Shown: positions 24,101 through 34,615 of the stretch, one piece after another
Numbering within the stretch: the stretch's first letter is position 1
Layout: every line of letters starts with the position of its first letter
Assembly: GCF_025602895.1 (NCBI RefSeq)
Contig: NW_026516209.1
Coordinates: 1,039,757-1,103,756 of the forward strand
DNA length: 64,000 nucleotides
Source of the DNA: Polychytrium aggregatum
Lineage: Eukaryota > Chytridiomycota > Chytridiomycetes > Polychytriales
Direction of reading: 5' to 3'
Translations under genes and position numbers: made by a program
Notes under the pieces: generated by a model
The model's input: the letters and a program-made list of their open reading frames with translations, nothing else
The model's database searches: none
Told to the model about the DNA's origin: nothing

Positions 24101-25650
24101 ATCCGTGTTGCTGCCGGACAGCAGCTTCCCTTCAAGCAGGATGACGTGCACATCAAGGGCTGGGCCTTCGAGTCCCGTGTCTACGCCGAAGACCCCGAGA
24201 AGTACCTGCCCTCGATCGGCCGTCTCAACAAGTACATTGAGCCCAAGGGCACCGGCAGCGAGGTCCGTTGCGACTCGGGTATTGTCGAAGGCTCCGAGAT
24301 CTCGATCTACTACGATCCCTTGATCTGCAAGCTCTGTACCTACGGCGAGAACCGCAACCAGGCCATCCACACCATGGAGAAGGCCCTGGACAACTACGTC
24401 ATCAAGGGTGAGTCGTTGGATAGAGCAACTGGTGGAGCGGTGGCAGCGAGTTTGAAAGTGGGGGGGGGTGTAACTTGAATCTGGCAGTTCCTTCGCTCTG
24501 CTGCTGTGCGTCGTGTCGAGGAACAGCAACAGGACCCGTGCGTGCTCCTTAGCGCCGACTTCACACTGCTGCAGCTCGCGTTGGTGTTGGATGTCCCCAG
24601 ACTAGCCTGCATGTGCCGCCGCCCTGTGCTGACATTTGCATCGATTCTCCCTCCCTCTCCTACAGGCGTCACCCACAACATCCCCCTCCTCCGCGATGTC
24701 ATCAGCCACCCCCGCTTCAAGAGCGGCAAGATCTCGACAAAGTTCCTTGCCGAGGAATACCCCACCGGCTTCAAGGGACACGCCCTGACGGCGGAATCCG
24801 AGGCGGAGCTTTTGTCGGTTGCGGCCCTCGTCCACGCCAAGCGCAGCATCCGCGAGAGCACCTGGAAGGCTGGCGGCGGCTCGTTCATCGAGAGCGGCGT
24901 CTCGGCGGCCCCGTCGTCGTGGGAGCTGTACATTGGCACCTCCAAGGACACCCTGAAGAAGGTCCAGATCCGCCAGAAGAAGGACGGCACCTTCGAGGCC
25001 AGCATCGACGGCAAGGAGCCTGTGACCGTCAACGCCGACTGGACCCTGGACTCGGCCCTGATCAACACCAGCATTGGCGGCCGTGACTTTACCATGCAGT
25101 TCCTGGAACCCATCTCGCTCGGCTACAAGCTGCAGCACTATGGCACAAAGGTGCGTTTGGATCAGAGCCGGATGGTAGTGGTGGTGGTGGTGGTAGTGGT
25201 GGCAGAGTGGACGATCCAGGGGTGCAAATGGCGAACTCATCTGCCGTGACGACCATGATCCACCAATTGGCTTAACTTGACCTGACTGGCGGACCTGACT
25301 GGCGGACTTGGCTGACACTCTTCCCCTTTGATCCTGCTCTGCTTCTCCAGTTCGATGTGCTCGTCCTCTCCAAGCAGCAGTACGAGCTCAGCAAGCACAT
25401 GAAGGAGCGCCCCAAGCTCGATCTGACTTCGGTCGTTCTTGCCCCCATGCCCGGTGCCGTCGTTAGCGTTGCCGTCAAGGAGGGCGAGGATGTCGCCGAG
25501 GGATCCGAGCTGGCCATTGTCGAGGCCATGAAGATGCAGAACGTCCTGCGCGCTCCTCGCGCCGGCAAGATCAAGAAGATCCATGTTGCCAGCGGCCAGT
25601 CCGTCGCTGCTGATGAGATCATGATTGAGTTCTTCCCCGCTGGCAAATAA
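21159..25650 (+). CDS. PCCA: Propionyl-CoA carboxylase alpha subunit (biotin-containing), mitochondrial
   Basis: Biotin carboxylase plus biotin-carrier subunit; uses ATP and bicarbonate to carboxylate biotin, which then serves PCCB. About 11 exons. Exon 1 (21,159-21,260) gives an Arg/Ala-rich mitochondrial presequence, [20 protein letters not shown]. Exon 2 starts at 21,473 with [19 protein letters not shown]. Later exons carry [33 protein letters not shown], the ATP-grasp loop [15 protein letters not shown] (about 23,060-23,105), [57 protein letters not shown] and [12 protein letters not shown]. The last exon has [18 protein letters not shown] and the biotinylation site EAMKMQN, ending at 25,650. 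Motif order and length fit PCCA; methylcrotonyl-CoA carboxylase alpha is the alternative, but pairing with a PCCB-type partner and the propionyl-type carboxylase motifs favour PCCA. Confidence 0.92.
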
Positions 25651-27573
25651 TCATCATGCACTTGCGCCTTTTTCCCTCTCCCGCCGACAGTCTCCTGCCC
25701 ATCCCATCGCCTGCCATCGCCGCCCATAGTTTCACCGGCACCGAGGCCCCCTCTCCACATTTTGCTTCCCATTCGTTGTTTCTCTCTTCTCTCTTTCACT
25801 TTTCTCTCTCTTGATTCCTTATTGTCTCGCTCCGAGATACGGTATAGCCTTTCCATCGAAGAAAAAATACAGAGGGGGCACTGCTCTTTACATCGTGTTG
25901 ATGTTGATGTCGTCGCTGTTTGAGGAACGGAATCCACCCTTCCCTGCGGCGATCGGGATTGCGATTGTGGTCGCAGTTGGGAGGATTGGACGGCACAGCT
26001 TGTTGGGTTGCCACTTCTTTTGCAACGAAAGCAGCGGCTCAGGTGCGATGGCGGGTGCAGATATATCGCCTCCCGCCCCGCCGATTCGGCTCCCACAGAG
26101 CTTATGACTGGTGAGCAATGGCCCCTTCCCCAGGGCAGTTTCGCCGTTCAGGCAGAAGCAGTCGTGTCTATTCGCTCCCATTCGCTCTCGTTTGCTCGCT
26201 CTGGGCTTGGCGTCGGTCTTGGCAAACCTGGCCCCTCGTCCGGCTCACCCGCGCTCTTCCCCCCCCCAAAATAAACAAGTGGATTTTCGGGCTGGCGCAA
26301 CGGTGCTCGGCCTTGGCGAAACGCCCTTCCAGAACGGTTGTGCCTCCGCCAAGTATTTTTGCCGAGACGCACAGACGCGTAAGAAGCACAAACAGGGCGG
26401 CCCTGCTGCGCACGGCAGTCCGAGAGCCTCGCTTGGGACGAGCACAACGGCGGCCACATGCGTGAACAGGAGGATGCGCAGGGTGTGTCGGGCTGGGCTG
26501 GGCTGGGCTGGGCTCGGCATGGCATGGCTGGTCCTATAAAAAAAGGCGGCTCGTCGCCTGCCAAGACGATCGTGGCCCGGCCCCAGAATAAGACCGCTGT
26601 TTCCGATCCCGCCGCCGGCGCTATTTGCTGTTACTTGCTGTTACTTGCTATTACCTGCAACTTTCAAGTATACACTTGCTTACTTTCAACTATAAACTTG
26701 CTTACTTGCAACTTTCACCTTTCTTGCCATCCGGGACTTGCTGCCACCGGACCCATCCAACCCACCCACTCGCCCCCCCCGCTCAGCCTTGCCCGTCGCC
26801 GACAAGCGGCCCCAATACCTGCCGTTTTCTGGTCAGTTTTATCTATATAAGCGCGCTTTCCCGCCCGTCTGGTTGCCTCGTCCTCCTCCTCCCCAAACAT
26901 CACATCACATCGCTGGAGTCCTGTCGCTGCCCCCCCCCCAGCACACACCACGGCATCTGTGAGCACCAGAGAACCCACATCTGCGCAGGATCGGCTTCTC
27001 CAGCCTTCTGTCGCTGCTCGTTCCAGATCCAGCCATCACCGTCCTCATCCGCCATCGATTTGCACCCCACAGTCCCTTCCCCAACGATCCCCCCCCCAGT
27101 CGACCCTCCAGACCCTCTCTTTGGCACTCGCTCTTCGGCGCCTCGATTCCATCGCCAAGACTCTCGCTGCACACAGCCCCGTGCCCCCACCCGCCCACAG
27201 CCCGGTTTGCCTCTCGCTCAGGCACATACACGCACGCAGTGCCGATACAATCCCTCACAACGCAACTCCGAGGTAAGCCGGTCTGGTCCTGGACCCGTCG
27301 CCCGGATGGGCATTGCTTGCCCTTTTGCCTGCATCAGCAACCTCCCCCCCCACACCCACTCCCCAGCTCCAAGCGCCCCGATCAAGTCCGGTCGTCCACT
27401 GCTCGCTCGCATCTGCCCGTCGTTCGTCGCCGTCGCTCCATCCTCCTCCTCCATCGCCCCGCCCCGCCACCATCTTCTGTTTCCCTGGTTCGGTCCCGCC
27501 GTTCGACTCGCTCACCGCGCCTCGTCCACACCTTGCGTTCCATCCCATCCTTCTTTCCCGCCTTCTGTGTCCG
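25651..27573. promoter_or_regulatory. PCCA 3' region and Rim101 upstream region with clustered GCCAAG sites
   Basis: Long intergenic stretch. It has a TATA element TATATAAG at 26,844-26,851 and another A-rich TATA-like element at 26,535-26,544. Six copies of the core PacC/Rim101 site GCCAAG occur on either strand: 26,206-26,211, 26,218-26,223, 26,312-26,317, 26,348-26,353, 26,560-26,565 and 27,154-27,159. PacC proteins recognise GCCARG. Tandem cttgctgttact-like units lie at 26,623-26,725. No gene is recognised here. Confidence 0.55.
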
Positions 27574-28993
27574 ATGCTCTCTCTCGTCCAGATGCTCTCC
27601 CAAAGCAACGACGCTGCCGAGCCCTGCATATCGTTTGCAGGCCATGGTAGCCTCAACGGCTCCGACGCCAGCGGCACTCCCCCGCCGTCGACCCGGGACT
27701 CGCCCGATGTGCCCGAGTATCGCTGCCAATGGCACCATCCCCATTCTTGCAACCAGATCTTCCATGATCCCTCATCGCTCTACCACCACCTCACCCGCGA
27801 CCATGTCGGCCGCAAGCTCCAAAACAACCTCTGCCTGAACTGCCACTGGGGCGACTGCCAGGTCCAGACCCTCAAGCGAGACCACATCACATCGCACCTG
27901 CGGATCCATGTGGCGCTCAAGCCCTACAATTGCGAGGTATGGTCAGCGGCCCCCAATACTCGGCGACCATCCATCCGGCCATCCATCCGGCCACCTCTGT
28001 TTGCTTGTGATGGCCTTTGCCGTCGGTGTGGCTCGCTTCGCTCATCGGCCTCATCCTTCTGTGTTTTTCCCCGCAGACCTGTCGACGAGGGTTCAAGCGT
28101 CCCCAGGATCTCAAGAAGCACCGCCGGGTGCACCAGACCGAATCCTGCTTCCTCGAGAACCACGATGGCCCCAAGCAGGCGCTCAGACGAGATATGGATG
28201 CCTCGTCCCGCGCCTTGGCCAGCAGCCCCTCGGGTCTCTATCGGCATTGGCTCGTGTCACCGCCGCCAAGCGAGAGCCACAACCCGGTCTCGAGCAGCGG
28301 CCGATTCGTGGATTCAAGCGAGCACTTTGCAAAGTCCAACGGGAAGTTTATGGACTCTCGCGACCGCTATGCGGATCCCAGAAGCCACTACGTGGATTCG
28401 CGAGACCGCTATCTGGATCCGCGAGATCGCTATGTCGATTCGCGAGATCGCTGTGCAGGTTCCCGCGACCACTACCCAGATTCACGAGATCGCTATGTGG
28501 ATCCAGACGATCGGGTACTTTGCCCAAACAACAGTCGGCTCTTGCCACCCGAGCGGGACTCCCGATCATACGAGCGAACCCCGGATGCTCGCTACGATGG
28601 CAGCGAGCCCGAAAGCAGCGGCGGCTCGCCGTACAAGCCCTACATGGACCGAGAGTCGCCCGACACCGATCGTAAGTGGCCGCGTTGGCAGCCGGACAAC
28701 GGCGCTTTGATCTCGGGCTTCGACGCACTGCTCTGGATATCGCTGCCTGAGAGATAGAATAGCAATCGATTCACCCGCACGGGTGCTGACCGGGTCTCCT
28801 CTTGGCTTGCCTTGCAGATTCCGCATCCTCCGAGGTCTCCCCGATACCACACCGGTCACAACGATACGATGCCCACGCCCATGCCCATGGCGATGTATAT
28901 CGAAGCCACAGCGACCGCATGGCATATGCCCGAACAAAGATCAGCGCCCTGATCTCGCACTGCTCCGAGTACCATCCATATCGCCGAGAGTGA
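27574..28993 (+). CDS. RIM101: PacC/Rim101-family C2H2 zinc-finger transcription factor
   Basis: Regulator of ambient-pH responses in fungi. Three exons: 27,574-27,936, 28,077-28,671 and 28,818-28,993, giving 377 residues with consistent phases. Three PacC-type fingers lie near the N terminus: C51-x-W..C59 with [13 protein letters not shown] (69-81); [11 protein letters not shown] then [13 protein letters not shown] (85-113); and [19 protein letters not shown] after the first intron. The wording [15 protein letters not shown] and [10 protein letters not shown] is diagnostic for PacC/Rim101. After the fingers comes a Ser/Arg/Asp-rich region containing about eight 7-residue units like DSRDRYV (28,355-28,515). 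The protein is short compared with ascomycete PacC, and I see no obvious signalling-protease box. The start chosen is the first ATG in frame after the leader region. Confidence 0.9.
28355..28515 (+). repeat. 21-bp coding tandem repeat (DSRDRYx units) in Rim101
   Basis: Imperfect 21-bp repeat around gattcgcgagatcgctat, encoding about eight heptads of the type D/P-S/P-R-D/S-R/H-Y/C-x. It stays in frame and sits C-terminal to the zinc fingers. Confidence 0.85.
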
Positions 28994-30550
28994 GCACCCT
29001 TACGACTCTCTCGCTCGCTCGCCCTCCCACTCTCTGCCTCGATGGCCCACGCCCCCTGGGCAGTCTCTTTGATATCCCGCTGGTCCACATGGCCATGTGC
29101 TCTCCTTGATCATCCCGATCCGCCATCCCGATCCGCCATCCCGATCCGCCATTCTGACGGCACTTCACGAGCACTCCACTCCTTCCAGCTCCCATTCCAT
29201 CCTTCTGCCACATTCGTCTGTGCTCATACAGCTCCCCTCCCCATCCGCATGCCGTGCTCCTTCTGGTCGCTGCGAGGACATGGCAGGGGAGGGTTGTTGA
29301 TTTGTGTCGCAACCGATCCACGATGTCGGCATCTGCTCGGGTCATCAGCACCACCAACACCAACATTCAACACCACCGTCATGACCGCCCCCCCCCGGTC
29401 GGCCCCAGCCCAGCCCCCAGTCTGCCCCGGCGAATCCCTGTCCCGGCCTGTGTTCTGCTCCGCCATAGTCTCGTTGGCCACTGTCTATGCCAAACTTTGT
29501 CCCATCTAACCGCGAAAGCATATACTACTTTGGACTGCTACGGCATACCACTCCACTCGCTGGAGGGCGGAAACCACGCTGCTTGCGCTCTCCTCCGCTG
29601 TATCGCGCCAGCCAGTCCATTCCCTTCCACCCTGACCTCGTATTGCCTATCACGGCTTTGCAATATACGGCGTACCCAACACGAAACGGGATACTCCCCC
29701 CCCCCTGTTATGAGGCAGGGCTGTTGGACTGGAGACCAAGTGACTCGAGAAGGTCGACGATCTTGATATCGAGAAACCGCGGAGATGTCCTGGTGGTCGA
29801 ACCGGGACAGGAATGCAATATCATAGCATGTCCACCAGGACCGACATGTCACTAAGGAACACTCAGGGACATGCTGCTCCGTATCAAGCGGTTCACATCA
29901 CCGCGGCCTGAATCCCTGTTCTCACTCTTCCGTCTCACTGGTGGGTGAATGGCTTGCAACCATATCGAGAACGGTGTCCCTCTCCGGCGCCTCATCTCTG
30001 CCTCTGTGCTGGACGTTGATATCAATTAGTTGGCTGTTGCAAATCGGCAAAGCTGAAAGCATGAGAGATTCGAAGGGGAGAGAAGGGGAGAGAAGGAAGC
30101 AAGAAACGCAACAGCCATGCCAACAGCAACAGCAACAGCAACATCAACCCCAACGGCACATCAAAAGCAACACAGTCGGCACAGATTACACAATGAAATG
30201 ACGCAGATCGCATAGACACCGCTGCGACAACCACGCCTGTCGAAAGCTCATCCCATCCCACCATCGTTCTACGGCAAGTAAACATGGCCGCACACCGTCA
30301 TAATCACCCATCCCGCCAAGACCGCCACAACTCCAACATCGATCAAATTGAGGAAGAGAACAGTAAGCATGAAATGCGGCTGAGGGAAAGGGGGACAACA
30401 ACGCCTGGATACTTTCTCCTCAGCAGAACTGAACAGAATCCGATGCCCCCCCCCGATTCCCACCCGTCAATCGATGATTTGCGAGATCACGATAATTCCA
30501 AGGAGGCAGCACAATTGAACAGCGACCGGAAGGAAGAAGAGCAGATCGAA
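28994..30550. other. Intergenic between Rim101 and TFIIS
   Basis: No recognisable gene. It holds a 13-bp tandem repeat, catcccgatccgc (about four units, 29,113-29,155), a CAACAG-type repeat at 30,108-30,150, and C homopolymers near 29,696 and 30,445. Confidence 0.55.
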
Positions 30551-32634
30551 TCAGCAAACGCTACCAGACACACAGACGGCTGGATGTTTCACCAGCACGG
30601 CGGCCTTGGTCTCGGACGACGGAATGGATGGCCTTCCCCCCCCCCACCATACCTTCCATCGGTTGTCGCAGTTTACACAGGTCACAAATGTCGTCATGGG
30701 CTCGTCAGCACTGCGGGTCTGCTTCTGAAAGTATTTGGTCTTGCGCTGGCCGCAACGTCCGCACTTGAACATGTCGGTCTCGGCTTGGGTATCCGTGGCC
30801 GTGACGGCCCAATGTAGGCTCTCTTTGTGGGCTTCCTCCACCTCGGCCTTGCGCGAGGCCGTCATCATGTCCTATGGCACAGACCACGTCCGATCCGCCC
30901 AGCGTCAGAACGGAACGAAAGTCGAGAGCAGAAAAGGGAGCCACCTTCTCCCTGCCCTGGTTCCTGATGCTGCCATCCTCGGGTCACAGCGAGCGAGCTC
31001 TGTCCCTGGCTGCCACAGGCTGGATCCTGGGACAACGCACAGACAACCTCGATCGAGACGAGGGCAAGGATCGACCTACCTCCTTGCTCATGTTGGCAAA
31101 ATCGGTGGCGCCAACGGCGCCGGTGATGACTCGCCATCGCAAGTCCGCGTTCTTCTTCAGGTTGAAGGAGAGCGAGCTGATCTTGCTCGTGTACTTGGGG
31201 CTTTGGGATCCCAGCTCTCGGGAAACGGACGCCTCGATGTTCATTGCGATACTCAGCAGGCGCTTGCCGTCTGCAAAAGCAAGATTGTCGGCAAAGCCGA
31301 TCGCCCATGGATCAGTCAAAGCCGCTGCAAACAGCGCAAAGAGCCCACTACTATGTGATCATTCGCAAACCACACACTCAGGCAGCGGACGGACCTGTGT
31401 CGGTGTCCTTGGCGAGCGAGGTGTACAGCATCCCGATGCACTTGTCTCGGAGAGTGTCGCCGCTGGAGCTGAACTTGAGCTTGTCGCCTGCGATGGTTCG
31501 GACCGTTGGTGTTGACGATGCCGAAGAAACCGGCGAGGCCGCGGCGGCCGGAGACGACTCTTTGACGACAGCAGTGTTGATGGCTGCAAAAGCGATGCAG
31601 ATCGGCGAGTCGTGTGGTTAAGGAGACGAACGGACTGGGGGTGGCCCATAGCGAGTGCCGGAGTTGCATGTTCGGAGAGAAGCTCGCAGCACCCACACGG
31701 ACGCATCTTCAGGCATTACCAGGAAGCTTCTTCTTGGTCTCGGCGGCGGATGGAGACGGCAATGACTCTGCCGCTCCTGTTGCCGTCGAGGGCTTTTCTT
31801 CAATCTCCTTCTTCCACTTGCCCACCAGGCTCTTTGCCGCCTGTCGGACCTCCGAGCTCAGCTTTTCGTTTTTCCTGAGGTCGCCGACCACGACACCGAT
31901 CTTGGTTTTCTGCACATATCCAAGGGATTGAAGATCACCCCCCCCCAAAAAAAAAGAACCAAGAAGACGACGATTTGTCAACGAGGAGCAGAAATCACGA
32001 GGACGAGAGGATGATGACAACGGCCCATCACGAGCTTGGGCCGGAGGATGGATCGCTTTCCTCTGCTCTTGGATGGGTGAGGGTGTTCGAGCACGAGCGG
32101 CCAAATGAGACATACTCTCAGCAGGTCCTTGGTCACCGAGATGCGATTGAGTCGGAGCAGCGCATCTGAGATGGCCTGAGGGATGCGTCGAGAATAAGCG
32201 CATGCACAATCGTTGGAGCCCGATGGATCGATAGATTGATGAGCCGATGGCGAGAACCAAGAGTCGACAAGAAGTCGAGACGGCCAATGAAAGATACAAG
32301 GAACGAGGGTTAGAGCGCAGGGTCGTCAAAAAAAGGACAGGAGAATGCAGGCCACCACGGTCGGAAGCCAGGATCTTCAGCGCCAGGACCATCAGCGCCA
32401 GCATCGCGACGAGCGAGTCGCCTGGTGTTGGAGCGAGACGAAATGGTCAAGGCCAGGCCAGCGCAAAGATCAAGCAACGTCGCGCGGCCATGCATTCATG
32501 CACCGAGAGGACAGGGGGGGGGTCATGATCCGCGACGCAGGGGGAGAGGCGATCAGTACCGATGACTTGCTGTCGGGTAAACTCTTGACGATCGCCTGCT
32601 TCAGGGACAAGACGTCCTCTTCGATGCGGCTCAT
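30551..32634 (-). CDS. DST1: Transcription elongation factor TFIIS
   Basis: Rescues backtracked RNA polymerase II by stimulating transcript cleavage in the nucleus. Starts at the ATG at 32,634; exon 1 (MSRIEEDVLSLKQAIVKSLP) ends at 32,560. The N-terminal domain continues in DALLRLNRISVTKDLLR (about 32,166-32,113) and TKIGVVVGDLRKNEKL...SLVGKWKKEIEE (about 31,912-31,800). A Ser/Ala/Pro-rich linker follows. The central domain carries LRDKCIGMLYTSL and YTSKISSLSFNLKKNADLRW (31,500-31,080). The C-terminal zinc ribbon has CGRCGQRKTKYFQKQTRSAD then EPMTTFVTCVNCDNRWK (about 30,780-30,660), including the essential DE pair. The last few residues are uncertain: a donor-like gtatgg follows WK, beside a 10-base homopolymer, and reading straight through gives an atypical tail ending at 30,551. 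The gene symbol follows the yeast name. Confidence 0.9.
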
Positions 32635-33067
32635 GGCTGGAGGTGCAAACGGCGGAGCAGGGTGGATGGATGGTGGACGCCGTCGGGAGCGAGTGTTGTT
32701 GGATGGGACGACCGGGGCGAGACCGACGTTGGAGAGGAGGCGCTTCGGCTGTTCAGGCTCGCTGCCGGCTGCAGACGGCGACGCAGATGCAGGTGAGATG
32801 CGGGCGATGGTGTCGATCCCGCCAGAGTCGTTCGCAGCGAAAAAAATTCGGTCTGGCCAGTGTCCCACATGACCGCGGTCCTCGCACACTCCGCGGCGAC
32901 ACAGGCCAGACCAAACGAACACCCGGCCCAGCGAAGGAGGCGGCGACGGGTGCTGGGGCTCGCTGCCTCGGTCTGCTCCTGTCGGGCTTTGCTGCTGTCC
33001 GGCTTGCTCCTGCGTGCCTCGGTCTGCTTCTCGGTCAAGCACCGCATCCCAGCCAAAAGCCAGAACA
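32635..33067. promoter_or_regulatory. Divergent upstream region of TFIIS and the TIR gene
   Basis: 433 bp between two head-to-head start codons. No TATA element is clear. It must hold the 5' regions of both genes. Confidence 0.5.
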
Positions 33068-34081
33068 ATGACGGTCAACAGCGACATCGTGGTCTCCTAC
33101 TGCTGGAGCGATAAGCCCGTGGTCAAGAAGCTCGTCCAGCGACTGAGAGACAGGGACCTGTCCATCGGCTTCGAAGAGTACAAAATCCGCCACGACGGTC
33201 TCCTCGACCAGGAGGCTGCCAACAGCATCAGCAACTGCAAGGCCTTTGTGTGCTGCCTCTCGCCCAGCTACGAAAAGAGCAAGGCTTGCATGAACGAGCT
33301 CCGCTTCGCCGCCGACCAGCACAGGCCGACCCTGCCCGTCCGTCTCGGCCACGACAGGCTTGGTGACGAGGTGCATCGGGCCATCGCCAGCAAGACCGGC
33401 CACTTGCTCGAGACCGATTCAGACGAGGATATCCAAAAGGCCGTCGACGCCATCATCAGCATCGTCGGCGAAATCGACAGCGCCGACCCGGCCGCGCCCT
33501 CTGCAGGCGACGCTGCCGCAGACTCGCAAGCCGCCAAGTCCCCCTCGGGCCCGCACGGGTTCGAGCGCCTGGCTTACGACGAGGCCAACAGCAGAATCAC
33601 CGTCAAGAACCTTTCGGACCAGACGATCCTCTGTCGCGTATCGGGCTTCAGCGGCGGTAGTAGCGCCTGGTTCCCCATTAACCCCAACGGAGAAGACAGT
33701 TGGGGCCGCAAGGGCTGGGAGGCAGTCGAGATCCGCAACCGCAACGACACCATCCACTTTGGCACATACCTGCCCCCCGGCGTCGTCATGGGCCTCCGCG
33801 ACTTTGAGATAACGGAGAAGAACTCGCCGTTCATTGTCGAGGAGAACCCTGGTGTCGAGGGCATCGCTTTCCGAAACGACTCGTCAGGGTCCGTCGAGTG
33901 CCGCGTCACCAAGTACTCGAACGCCGAGGGCTCGGACGAGATCGTCACCATCGAGCCCAACGGCCAGGATCGATGGAACCGCAGCAACTGGGAGGTCCTT
34001 GTGGTCATCGACAGCGAGGGCCGCCGCATCGGCGTCGCCGTCAGCAGCGGCAAGCTTGTTCAATTCCAGGGCATCCAATAA
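33068..34081 (+). CDS. TIR-domain protein with two PUD1_2-like domains
   Basis: Single exon, 337 residues. Residues 5-90 form a TIR domain: DIVVSYCWSD (box 1), then SISNCKAFVCCLSPSYEKS and CMNELRFAAD. Glu77 in CMNEL is at the place of the catalytic glutamate of NAD-cleaving TIR domains, so NADase activity is possible. After an Ala/Ser-rich linker come two similar beta-type units, about 174-246 and 264-335, with NPNGEDSWGRKGWE and EPNGQDRWNRSNWE. They resemble the 'up-regulated in Daf-2' (PUD1_2) fold found in nematode and fungal proteins. The start at 33,068 is preferred over an in-frame ATG 18 codons upstream because box 1 then follows directly. The gene is intronless beside intron-rich neighbours. 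Likely cytosolic; role in immunity or recognition is inferred from TIR only. Confidence 0.8.
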   Translation: MTVNSDIVVSYCWSDKPVVKKLVQRLRDRDLSIGFEEYKIRHDGLLDQEAANSISNCKAFVCCLSPSYEKSKACMNELRFAADQHRPTLPVRLGHDRLGDEVHRAIASKTGHLLETDSDEDIQKAVDAIISIVGEIDSADPAAPSAGDAAADSQAAKSPSGPHGFERLAYDEANSRITVKNLSDQTILCRVSGFSGGSSAWFPINPNGEDSWGRKGWEAVEIRNRNDTIHFGTYLPPGVVMGLRDFEITEKNSPFIVEENPGVEGIAFRNDSSGSVECRVTKYSNAEGSDEIVTIEPNGQDRWNRSNWEVLVVIDSEGRRIGVAVSSGKLVQFQGIQ

Positions 34082-34615
34082 CGGGAAGTGGCCCTGGTGG
34101 CTTTGGAGGGGAACAGAGCACCAAATACAGGAGTGCTCGGCTGTGTCTGTCTCTGCTGAAACTGTCATCGCAGATGCACAATAAGAATGCCCAGGGCAGC
34201 TCACCCATACATCTCTGCCAGCGAGTTAAAGCGGTGTCGTCTCGTGTTCGAGCGCCATGTCCCACTTTGCGATTGCACAGCATAACCGATGCGAGCCATT
34301 CCAATTGACGAAACCCGCCAGCACACTTGAGGGACCTGGCATCCGAGCATCGGGCGAGCAGAGCTCGCATTCGCGCTGGTCGATCGGCTTGGAGAGCGAT
34401 GCGGTCCTGGTTGGACTGCCTGTGGCGCACCATGTGACTTCCGCATGACCGGCGCTCAAATCTGAGCGAACTGCCGTTGCGCAGATCAGCAGAATCCGAT
34501 CCAGCAACTGCCTGCACGATCGCAGCTCCGAACCGATATCATCCAGCACAGGGCACTCTGGCCGCCGCCCTCCTGATCCACACACGCACACGCACACGCA
34601 CCACCGCCCTCAAGC
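34082..34615. other. Intergenic, TIR gene to RRP42
   Basis: 3' region of the TIR gene and promoter of RRP42. It ends in an acacgc-type repeat immediately before the RRP42 start. No gene is seen. Confidence 0.5.

Noticed and set aside
26625-27650. 341-codon plus-strand frame upstream of Rim101
   Set aside because: Pro/Ser-rich, overlaps the start of Rim101 in another frame and shows no domain; looks like leader DNA.
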